A DNA stretch of 38,414 nucleotides from Acidimicrobiaceae bacterium (GTDB lineage Bacteria; Actinomycetota; Acidimicrobiia; Acidimicrobiales; RAAP-2): NCBI GenBank assembly GCA_003136415.1, contig PLEI01000017.1, positions 1 through 38,414 on the forward strand. Reading direction: 5' to 3'. The number at the start of each line of letters is the position of its first letter. The first letter of the stretch is position 1. The notes beneath the pieces are model-generated. The model worked only from the letters and a program-made list of their open reading frames with translations. It was not told where the DNA came from and searched no databases. Positions 18,941 through 26,568 of this stretch are shown one piece after another. A program made the translations under genes and the position numbers.

Positions 18941-20101
18941 ATGATCGACACAAATTTGGACAGCGAACAAGAGATGTTGCGCGACACTGTCGCGGATTTC
19001 GCGATGAACGTGGTCGCCCCGGTGGCTGCGCATCACGACGCTACTGCCACGTTCCCTTACGAGGTGGTGCGTCAGATGGGCGAGATTGGTTTGTTCGGTC
19101 TGCCCTTCCCCGAAGAATACGGCGGCATGGGCGGGGACTACTTCACGTTGTGCCTGGCGATCGAGGAATTGGCCCGGGTCGATCAGAGTGTCGCGATCAC
19201 TCTGGAGGCCGCGTGTTCTCTGGGCGCTATGCCCGTCTACCGATTCGGCACCGAGGCGCAGAAGCAGTATTGGCTGCCGCAACTCTGTTCGGGACGGGCG
19301 CTCGGCGCCTTCGGACTCACCGAGTCTGAGGCCGGGAGTGACGCCGGAGGCACCCGGACCACGGCGCGGCTCGACGGTGACTGGTGGGTCATCAATGGTT
19401 CGAAGAGCTTCATTACGAATTCTGGTACCACCCTGACCACACTCGTGACCGTGACCGCGGTGACCGACGCCGAGGAGGAACGTCACCGCATCAGTTCCCT
19501 CCTGGTGGAAGTACCGGCCGAGGGCTTGGTCGTCGGAAAGGCGTACGACAAGATGGGCTGGCGCGCGTCGGACACCCACCCACTGTCGTTCCAGAACCTG
19601 CGGGTGCCACGCGAGAACCTCCTGGGCGAACGTGGTCGCGGGTACGCCAATTTCCTTCAGATTCTCGACGAGGGCCGCATCGCCATCGCGGCCCTCGCCG
19701 TGGGTGCGGCGCAGGGGTGCGTTGACCAGAGCGTCGCCTACGCCAACACTCGCGAGGCCTTCGGTCGAACCATCGGACGCAATCAGGCCATCGCCTTCAA
19801 GATTGCTGATATGGAGGCGCGTACTCACGTGGCGCGGTGCGCCTACTACGACGCCGCCGCACGAATGTTGACGGGGAGGAGTTTCAAAAAGGAGGCTTCG
19901 ATCGCCAAGTTAGTGGCGAGCAACGTGGCCATGGAGAATGCGCGCGACGCCACGCAGATCCACGGTGGCTACGGCTTCATGAACGAGAGCGTGGTCGCGC
20001 GGCACTACCGCGACTCCAAGATCCTCGAAATAGGTGAAGGCTCGAGCGAGATGCAAAGAATGTTGATTGCGCGACTGGTCGGCGTCGAACACAGCGATTG
20101 A
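18941..20101 (+). CDS. Acyl-CoA dehydrogenase (isovaleryl-CoA dehydrogenase-like)
   Basis: MIDTNLDSEQEMLRDTVADFAMNVVAPVAAHHD...GAFGLTESEAGSDAGGTRTTA...ARDATQIHGGYGFMNESVVARHYRDSKILEIGEGSSEMQRMLIAR. Confidence 0.93.
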   Translation: MIDTNLDSEQEMLRDTVADFAMNVVAPVAAHHDATATFPYEVVRQMGEIGLFGLPFPEEYGGMGGDYFTLCLAIEELARVDQSVAITLEAACSLGAMPVYRFGTEAQKQYWLPQLCSGRALGAFGLTESEAGSDAGGTRTTARLDGDWWVINGSKSFITNSGTTLTTLVTVTAVTDAEEERHRISSLLVEVPAEGLVVGKAYDKMGWRASDTHPLSFQNLRVPRENLLGERGRGYANFLQILDEGRIAIAALAVGAAQGCVDQSVAYANTREAFGRTIGRNQAIAFKIADMEARTHVARCAYYDAAARMLTGRSFKKEASIAKLVASNVAMENARDATQIHGGYGFMNESVVARHYRDSKILEIGEGSSEMQRMLIARLVGVEHSD

Positions 20102-20287
20102 ATTTCATGGAGGGCAATCAAAACGATTTCGAATGGGGGAGACGATCCAGGGTCGCCAGCTATCGGACAACAGCGCGCGAAACTGAGCATCAAGGATTGG
20201 CGGATCTCCTGTGACATTCGCTCAGCGCGCGTATATTCGACGTCGTCAGGACCGTTGGAGCCTTCACGGCACTGTAACGCGAACTCC

Positions 20288-20316
20288 TTGACAGCCCACC
20301 GGCCCACCGTTATGAT
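20288..20316 (+). promoter_or_regulatory. Near-consensus sigma70-type promoter TTGACA-17 nt-TATGAT
   Basis: Direct sequence: TTGACA at 20288-20293, 17-nt spacer, TATGAT at 20311-20316, upstream of the ABC binding-protein gene. Confidence 0.75.
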
Positions 20317-20330
20317 GACCGCTGACTAGT

Positions 20331-20349
20331 GGTCAGAGGTCAGGGACCA
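20331..20349. promoter_or_regulatory. Candidate FadR/GntR operator GGTCAGAGGTCAGGGACCA
   Basis: GGTC-agg-GACC inverted repeat just downstream of the promoter; shares AGAGGTCnG core with sites at 24941, 24982, 27945 and 30480. Confidence 0.5.
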
Positions 20350-20455
20350 TATCTACGTCGACGGTCCTGTTTTGGGTACCGAGTGATGGGATGTGGGGAC
20401 CTGGGCGACGATGGAGCAGTCATTGATTCTGTCCAAGACAGGGGGGGTAGTGAAG

Positions 20456-21493
20456 ATGATCTTTAACAACCGAATGATGCGCAGGGCGCCGGTGACGATG
20501 GCCGCAGCGCTTGCGGCCAGCAGTGTCTTCGCGACGTGGGCGATTGACGCCACGAGTGCGTCGGCGAAATCGTATTTGTCGATCAGTGTGGGAATCGCAT
20601 TGTCACCACCGAAGGCGGTATTCATGGCGCCCTACGTGGCCCAAGCGCAGGGATACTTCGCCAAGGAAGGACTCCAGGCGAACCTCATCTCGATGCCGAA
20701 CGGACTCAGCACGGAGTTGGGCACCACGGCGGGCTCGATCAACTTCGGGTTGAGTTCGGCCACTGACTCGGTCGAAGCGGCAGCGGCGAAGGCGCCGATC
20801 CACGCCATCGCTTCTTATGGCGCCAAGCTCGACACGGAGTGCGTGGCGGCGCCGGGATACAACACGGGAGCCAAACTCCGTGGGCAGAACGTGGGGACGA
20901 CGGGTGCCGCAGGCTTTGCGGCAACCACGTTGGCCGCGTGCCTCAGGCCATTGGGTCTCACCCTGGCCGACGTGCACCCCGTGATAATGACCCGTTCGCA
21001 GTTCGTCGGGGCGCTCGCCACGGGAGCGATCAAGGTCGCTTCATTCCACGCCGATGACGCCTACGTGGTTCTGCACCAGATCAAGGGATCCACGGTCGTC
21101 GACAAGGAGTACCAGACGCTGCCCAAATGGTGGTACGGCGGCGTCTCGTCGCTCGACTCCTACACCAAGACCCACCCAGTCGTCACCGAGCACTTCCTCG
21201 CGGCGTTGATCCTCGCGAACAACTGGATGAATAACCCGAAGAACTTCAAGGCGCTCGTGAACCTGACCGTGAGGGCCACCGGGGAGGACAAGGCGGCCGT
21301 GACGTACGCCCTGAGGTTCAATCTCGCGGCGAAGTCCTTCACCACCACGATGAATCCGGCGAGTGTGATGTGGACGGCCAAGGAATGCAAGGTTGTCGGC
21401 GACACCACGGTGGTGCCGACCTACAACCAGATCGTCGACAATCACTTCCTCTTGGCGGCGCAGAAGTTGGTGAAGAGTCAAGGTAACGGCTGA
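20456..21493 (+). CDS. ABC transporter substrate-binding protein, SsuA/TauA/NMT1-like
   Basis: Sec-type signal peptide MIFNNRMMRRAPVTMAAALAASSVFATWAIDATSASA; KAVFMAPYVAQAQGYFAKEGLQANLISMPNGLSTELGTTAGSINFGLSSATDSVEAAA. Confidence 0.85.
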   Translation: MIFNNRMMRRAPVTMAAALAASSVFATWAIDATSASAKSYLSISVGIALSPPKAVFMAPYVAQAQGYFAKEGLQANLISMPNGLSTELGTTAGSINFGLSSATDSVEAAAAKAPIHAIASYGAKLDTECVAAPGYNTGAKLRGQNVGTTGAAGFAATTLAACLRPLGLTLADVHPVIMTRSQFVGALATGAIKVASFHADDAYVVLHQIKGSTVVDKEYQTLPKWWYGGVSSLDSYTKTHPVVTEHFLAALILANNWMNNPKNFKALVNLTVRATGEDKAAVTYALRFNLAAKSFTTTMNPASVMWTAKECKVVGDTTVVPTYNQIVDNHFLLAAQKLVKSQGNG

Positions 21494-21551
21494 ACCGCGG
21501 GTCGGTGCCGCACGTAACACGTTCCAATGAGTAGCGAAGGAGAGGGCTGTC

Positions 21552-22343
21552 ATGATGATGTCTGAACGGGTTCGCGGGGTTCGATTCGACGAACTCACGA
21601 ATCCCGAGATCGTGGCGGCCCTCTCCGAGCGGCCCCTGGTACTGATCCCGTGCGGCAGCACGGAGCAGCACGGACCGCACCTGCCCACGGGGACCGACTA
21701 TTTCGCCAGCCTGGCCATCAGTGACCTCGTGGCCCAGAGGATCGGCGGACTGGTGCTCGGGGGGATGCAGTTCGGGATCACTCCCATCCACATGGGGTTC
21801 GCGAGCACCGTGACAGTTTCGGCGGCGACGTTCGAGGCGATTCACATGGACATCGCGGCCTCGTTGGTGGCCCACGGGGTCGAGGAGATCGCCTACGTGA
21901 ATTGGCACGAGGGCAACATTGGTTCACTGACCACGGTGGCGAGCCGGGTGACCCAGGAACTGAGAGCCAACGTCGTCGTCGCCCAAGCGTGCTACGTCGC
22001 GGAGGAGCTCTTTGGCGAGAAGATGGCCGGCCTGACGCACGGGGGGGCCATCGAGGCCGCGGCCGTGCTCGGTTGGCGGCCCGAACTCGTGCGCTACGAC
22101 CAACTCGACCCGGCGGAGGATTCGCCCGGCGAGCGACCGGCGGACCACGCGCGACGCGGACGATCATTCCAGACGGTCTTGCGCGACATTCGTGAGATCT
22201 CGAATTCGGGTTGGTACGGCTCGTCACAGCGGGTCAGCGATGAGGAAGGTCGCGAACTGGTGCAACGCGTCGCCGAGGTCGTGGCCCGTGAACTCGACGT
22301 GCGCTTCGAGCACTTGAAGAAGCTTCGTCCGGTCGTTGAGTGA
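21552..22343 (+). CDS. Creatininase-family amidohydrolase/hydrolase
   Basis: LVLIPCGSTEQHGPHLPTGTDYFASLAISDLVAQRIGG...VNWHEGNIGSLTT; metal-binding E-QHG-HLP-TD pattern. Confidence 0.93.
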   Translation: MMMSERVRGVRFDELTNPEIVAALSERPLVLIPCGSTEQHGPHLPTGTDYFASLAISDLVAQRIGGLVLGGMQFGITPIHMGFASTVTVSAATFEAIHMDIAASLVAHGVEEIAYVNWHEGNIGSLTTVASRVTQELRANVVVAQACYVAEELFGEKMAGLTHGGAIEAAAVLGWRPELVRYDQLDPAEDSPGERPADHARRGRSFQTVLRDIREISNSGWYGSSQRVSDEEGRELVQRVAEVVARELDVRFEHLKKLRPVVE

Positions 22344-22708
22344 TGGCCCGGGTCCTGCGTCCGCGCGACGCCGAAGTCCTGCGTCTGCGGGGTCGCAGCG
22401 CGAGCGTCCTGCTCTCCGGTGACGACACCGGGGGGCAGATGACCGTCCGGGTCGTGGAGGTCGACCCGGAGCCTCGCGACGCCGAACCGCGACCACTGCA
22501 CGTCCACGAGGGCGTGGGTGAGTTCATGTGGATCCTTGAAGGGACCGGATTGCTCCACTGCGATCAGGGGGTCCTGCCCGCGCACCAGGGAGAAGTGGTC
22601 TACATCCCCCCGGGTGAGATGCACAAGATCATGCCGAGTGGTGAAGAGTCCTTGCACCTGCTGTGCGTGTTCCCCACGGGTGACATCGCCGCGCGAACGA
22701 GAGAGTAG
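22340..22708 (+). CDS. Cupin-domain protein
   Basis: PLHVHEGVGEFMWILEGTGLLHCDQGVLPAHQGEVVYIPPGEMHKI cupin motifs 1 and 2; overlaps the preceding stop. Confidence 0.9.
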   Translation: MMARVLRPRDAEVLRLRGRSASVLLSGDDTGGQMTVRVVEVDPEPRDAEPRPLHVHEGVGEFMWILEGTGLLHCDQGVLPAHQGEVVYIPPGEMHKIMPSGEESLHLLCVFPTGDIAARTRE

Positions 22709-22711
22709 TCC

Positions 22712-23701
22712 GTGACCATTTCCGACAAGGGAACAACCGTCGTCTGCCTGCGTCCCCGACGCGATTTCGACCAGGTGGGTGTGCCAGTGCCCGACGACCT
22801 CGACGTGACTTTCTTCGATCACGAGCGCAGCCTCGACCGGATCGGTCCGGAGGTTGCCTGCGTGGTCCTACCCTCGGCGGGTCCGGCGTTGGCGCCCGAG
22901 ATGTTCGCTAGCGCGAGTGGCCTCACCCTCGTGCAGTACACGGGTGCGGGAATCGACCGTATCGCCGACAGCGTGATCGCACAATTGGGGTTTGCGGTCT
23001 GCAACGTACCGGGGGCGAGCGCACCCGACGTGGCGGCCTACGTCGTCGTCGCGACTGGCGTCCTCCTGCGCAACGTGATCGAGGGCGACCGATTGATGAA
23101 GGCGGGGATGTTCGACGAGGCCCGCGTGCGCATGATTCCCGCCGTGGTGCGTGGCTACCGGGGGCTACAAGTCGGGGTGGTCGGTTTCGGAAGCATCGGC
23201 CACGAGGTCGCGACATCGTTCCACGCGTTGGGCGCCGAGGTGATGTGGTTCGACCCCGAGCCCGCAGCGGCCGACGCCTCGGGTCTCTTCGAACGTGTCG
23301 AACTGGAAGAGCTCTTGGAGCGTTGCGAAGTATTGACGGTGCACGTTCCGCTTCTCGAGTCCACTCGCGGACTGATTGACGCCGCCGCCCTCGCGCGTCT
23401 GCGGCCCGGGGCGGTAGTGGTCAACGCGGCCCGTGGCGGCATCGTCGAGGAGGCGGCGCTGATGGACGCCCTCGACTCGAAGCACCTCGGGGGAGTAGTC
23501 CTCGACGTCTTCGAACGCGAACCTCTCCCCGCGGATTCACCACTGGTGGCGTGGTCGCAACGTCACGCCGACCGGGTCCTTCTCACTCCGCACATCGCGG
23601 GTGTGACGCCCGAGGCGTCACGGGTTCTCTTCGAACGGGCGTGGTCGAACGTCCACTCAGTGCTCGTCGAGGGGGGTGAGCCTCGTCACCGGTTGAGGTG
23701 A
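22712..23701 (+). CDS. D-isomer-specific 2-hydroxyacid dehydrogenase
   Basis: QVGVVGFGSIGHEVATSFHALGAEVMWFDPEP, LRPGAVVVNAARGGIVEEAALMDAL, LTPHIAGVTPEA. Confidence 0.93.
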   Translation: MTISDKGTTVVCLRPRRDFDQVGVPVPDDLDVTFFDHERSLDRIGPEVACVVLPSAGPALAPEMFASASGLTLVQYTGAGIDRIADSVIAQLGFAVCNVPGASAPDVAAYVVVATGVLLRNVIEGDRLMKAGMFDEARVRMIPAVVRGYRGLQVGVVGFGSIGHEVATSFHALGAEVMWFDPEPAAADASGLFERVELEELLERCEVLTVHVPLLESTRGLIDAAALARLRPGAVVVNAARGGIVEEAALMDALDSKHLGGVVLDVFEREPLPADSPLVAWSQRHADRVLLTPHIAGVTPEASRVLFERAWSNVHSVLVEGGEPRHRLR

Positions 23702-23792
23702 GGGCTCGCGGGTCGCAGTTCAAGGAACCATTGTGGTCGTCGTCACGCTTGTTCGCAGGCGCGGGCGGTCACCGAAAAAAGGAGGATAGTCA

Positions 23793-24875
23793 GTGACGCA
23801 GGGAACGAGTGGGGGACCAACGAGGCTGGCGGCGGTCGGACTGGGGAGATGGGCGCGAATCATGGCGTCGGCCTACTACCAGAGCGACGACGTCGAGCTG
23901 GTGAGCTGCTTCAGTCGCAATCCGGAGCGCCGGGCGCGTTTCGCCGCCGACTACGGCTGCGGCGAGGACGGGTCACTCGAGGCGCTGCTCGCGCGTGACG
24001 ACATCGAAGGCGTGGTGATCACCGTGCCCAATGACCAGCACGCTTCGGTCATCGAGGCCGCCGCGAGAGCCGGCAAGCACGTCTACGTCGAGAAGCCCGT
24101 GGCGGTGGACGTGGTCGACATCAAGCGAATCCGCGCCGCCGTGGCCGAGAGCGGGATCGTCTTCGCCTGCGGCCACAGCGCACGTCGACTGGCCGGGGTG
24201 CGCGAGATGCGTCGTTGCCTCGACAGCGGGGAGATCGGTACGCCGTCGATGGTGGAGGTCGTCTTCTCGAACGAGCGAGGCCTCGAGCTCAATGAGGGGG
24301 ACTGGCGCGGCGATCCCGAGCGAGCGCCCGGCGGCCCGCTCACCCAGCTGGGCATCCATCACATTGACAATCTCAACTTTCTATTCGGCGTGCCGCGCCG
24401 GGTCGTGGCGATGGGTCGCCAGGGCGCGCCGAGGGTGTCCAACACCATGGTCGTTGGTGCGCTGCTCGAGTTCGACGACGTGATCGGGTTCCTGGGCAAC
24501 GACTGGCTCACGCCCGGGGCCTTCACGATGGACCTCTACGCCACCCAGGCCCGACTGCGTTACGAGCTCGACTTCAGTTGGTGGAGCGATTCGGCCGACA
24601 CCGACGCCCACTCACGCCTCATCAAGGTGGAATTCGACTCCCACGGCGACGATCCCGACGCCCGCGTCCTGTCGGAGCGACCGGTCCGACTCGACGCACG
24701 CAACCACCTGCGCGAGGAGATCGTCGAGTTCGCGTTGGCCATCCGCGGCCGCGCCGAGATCGAGGTCGGCCTGGAGACCGCAATAGCCAATGTCGCGGTC
24801 ATGAGGGCAACCCTTCGGGCTCTCGACGAGAAGCGAACCGTAGAGGTCGCCGAGACCATGAGCGAGTTGTCGTGA
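23793..24875 (+). CDS. Gfo/Idh/MocA-family oxidoreductase
   Basis: LAAVGLGRWARIMASAYYQSDDVELVSCFSRNPERRARFAADYGC...GVVITVPNDQHASVIEAAARAGKHVYVEKPVAV; strong RBS AAAAAAGGAGG. Confidence 0.94.
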   Translation: MTQGTSGGPTRLAAVGLGRWARIMASAYYQSDDVELVSCFSRNPERRARFAADYGCGEDGSLEALLARDDIEGVVITVPNDQHASVIEAAARAGKHVYVEKPVAVDVVDIKRIRAAVAESGIVFACGHSARRLAGVREMRRCLDSGEIGTPSMVEVVFSNERGLELNEGDWRGDPERAPGGPLTQLGIHHIDNLNFLFGVPRRVVAMGRQGAPRVSNTMVVGALLEFDDVIGFLGNDWLTPGAFTMDLYATQARLRYELDFSWWSDSADTDAHSRLIKVEFDSHGDDPDARVLSERPVRLDARNHLREEIVEFALAIRGRAEIEVGLETAIANVAVMRATLRALDEKRTVEVAETMSELS

Positions 24876-24889
24876 GGGGTCCGAGAGGG

Positions 24890-24918
24890 TTGACAGTCTC
24901 GATGGACGATGTTAATGT
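24890..24918 (+). promoter_or_regulatory. Candidate promoter with consensus -35 TTGACA (24890-24895) and weak -10 TAATGT
   Basis: TTGACA, 17-nt spacer, TAATGT; intergenic, upstream of the UxaA-type pair. Confidence 0.5.
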
Positions 24919-24940
24919 TTCGCTGATGTGCAGTGGCAAG

Positions 24941-24951
24941 AGGTCCGACCT
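24941..24951. promoter_or_regulatory. Perfect palindrome AGGTCcGACCT; candidate FadR/GntR operator (with degenerate second copy at 24982-24992)
   Basis: AAGAGGTCCGACCTG; matches the tGGTCnGACCa-like half-site geometry of FadR-type (FCD) GntR proteins. Confidence 0.6.
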
Positions 24952-25022
24952 GCGAGCAGGAAGGACCCGGAACCGGGGAAGAGGTCAGAACATGCAGGGA
25001 ATTCTGAGAAATGAGGCGCACC

Positions 25023-25316
25023 GTGGATGAGCAACTGGCGTTCCTGGCGCATCGCCAGAGCGACATGGTGGCGGTCGCCGTGCGCGACGTCGAGGCGGGT
25101 CACGCCGAATACGCATCGTTGGACTCGGACCTACGCCGGCCGATCGAGTTGCCGGAGCCGATCAAACTCGGTCACAAGGTCGCGCTAGTCGAGATCGCCG
25201 AGGGCGCCGACGTCATCGAGTACGGCGAACGCGTGGCGGTGGCCACCGCGGACATCGCCATCGGAACTTTGGTACACGTCCACAATGTAAGGAGCACAAG
25301 ATGGCAACTGGCCTAA
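25023..25316 (+). CDS. SAF-domain small subunit of UxaA/SuyA-type hydro-/sulfo-lyase
   Basis: MVAVAVRDVEAGHAEYASLDSD...ELPEPIKLGHKVALVEIAEGADVIEYGERVAVATADIAIGTLVHVHNVRS; SAF pattern ending VHNV, immediately followed by the large subunit. Confidence 0.88.
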   Translation: MDEQLAFLAHRQSDMVAVAVRDVEAGHAEYASLDSDLRRPIELPEPIKLGHKVALVEIAEGADVIEYGERVAVATADIAIGTLVHVHNVRSTRWQLA

Positions 25317-26455
25317 CTGGATACCGTCGACCGGACGGAAAGGTAGGAATCCGCAACCACGTCCTTATCCTCGGGGTCGACGACCTCTCGAACACGGCCG
25401 TCGAGGGGATCGGACGGCTCGTGCCCGGCACGTTGTCGATCCCGCACTCCTACGGTCGATTGCAGTTCGGCGAGGATCTGGAGCTGACGTTTCGTACGCT
25501 GATCGGCACGGGGGCCAACCCCAACGTGGCGGCAGTGGTCGTGGTGGGGATCGAGCCCTCGTGGACCGATCGCGTGGCTGACGGCATCGCGGTGACCGGT
25601 AAGCCGGTCGTGCGCCTTTCGATCGAACGCTTCGGCGACATCAACGTCATCGCGGCCGGTGCGCGAGCTGCGGCCAAGTTGGTGCAGGACGCCAGTGAGA
25701 TCCAGCGCGTCCCCGTGGAACGCCACGAGGTCATGTTGTCGATCAAGTGCGGCGAGTCGGACACCACCAGCGGCCTCGGGTCGTGCCCCACCACATCGCA
25801 GGCCGTCGATCGCACGGTGGCCGCCAGTGGCACCGTCCTCTTCGGCGAGACCACCGAGTTGACCGGGGGAGAGCACCTCATCGCGGCGCGCTGTGTCGAT
25901 GACGAGGTCCGCGAGAAGTTCCAAGCCTTCTTCGACGACTACCTCTCGATGGTCGTGGCCCAGGGAGTTGACCTCCTCGGGTCCCAGCCGACCCAGGGCA
26001 ACATCCGCGGTGGCCTGTCGACCATCGAGGAGAAGGCGATGGGCAACATCGCCAAGACCGGGACGGTGCCGGTCGTGGACGCCCTGAGTCCGGCGCAGGC
26101 CCCGACGCGCCAGGGTCTCAACTTCATGGACACCTCGTCGGCGGCTGCGGAGTGCATCACGTTGATGGCGGCGGCCGGGGCGGTGATCCACATCTTCCCG
26201 ACGGGTCAGGGCAACGTCATCGGCAATCCGATCGAACCGGTGATCAAGTTGACCGCCAACCCCGTGACGGCCGAGACGATGAGTGAGCACATCGACCTCG
26301 ACGTCTCGGGCCTGCTGAAGTTGGAATACTCCCTGGCCGAAGCCGGTGACCGGTTGATGGAGGTCGTCGACCGGACGATCAATGGTCGCCTGACCTGTGC
26401 CGAGGCGATTGGTCACCGCGAGTACGTGATCACCAAGTTGTACCGCAGCGCTTGA
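25301..26455 (+). CDS. UxaA-family large subunit (altronate/galactarate dehydratase or (2R)-sulfolactate sulfo-lyase beta-like)
   Basis: GYRRPDGKVGIRNHVLILGVDDLSN..., SIKCGESDTTSGLGSCPTTS, QGNIRGGLSTIEEKAMGNIAKTGTVPVVDAL, GQGNVIGNPIEPVIKLTAN. Confidence 0.92.
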   Translation: MATGLTGYRRPDGKVGIRNHVLILGVDDLSNTAVEGIGRLVPGTLSIPHSYGRLQFGEDLELTFRTLIGTGANPNVAAVVVVGIEPSWTDRVADGIAVTGKPVVRLSIERFGDINVIAAGARAAAKLVQDASEIQRVPVERHEVMLSIKCGESDTTSGLGSCPTTSQAVDRTVAASGTVLFGETTELTGGEHLIAARCVDDEVREKFQAFFDDYLSMVVAQGVDLLGSQPTQGNIRGGLSTIEEKAMGNIAKTGTVPVVDALSPAQAPTRQGLNFMDTSSAAAECITLMAAAGAVIHIFPTGQGNVIGNPIEPVIKLTANPVTAETMSEHIDLDVSGLLKLEYSLAEAGDRLMEVVDRTINGRLTCAEAIGHREYVITKLYRSA

Positions 26456-26457
26456 TC

Positions 26458-26493
26458 GGCGTCCCCGGTGGCCGCGAGACCACCGGGGACGCC
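26458..26493 (+). terminator. Perfect 14-bp-arm hairpin in the UxaA-LVIVD intergenic region (no U-tract)
   Basis: GGCGTCCCCGGTGG-ccgcgaga-CCACCGGGGACGCC. Confidence 0.6.
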
Positions 26494-26568
26494 CATCGGC
26501 CCGAGCACCCGATCGGCCGACGGGTCGTGGCGGACACGCGGACATCGGATGAGAAGAGGGGGGTTCTG

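Noticed and set aside
18779-19828. 349-aa minus-strand ORF
   Set aside because: Antisense of biotin carboxylase end and acyl-CoA dehydrogenase; no domain.
22456-22470. AGGTCGACCC and similar GGTCGACC strings as extra GntR sites
   Set aside because: Inside coding sequence, spacing 0 rather than 1, and GGTCGACC is common in this GC-rich coding DNA.
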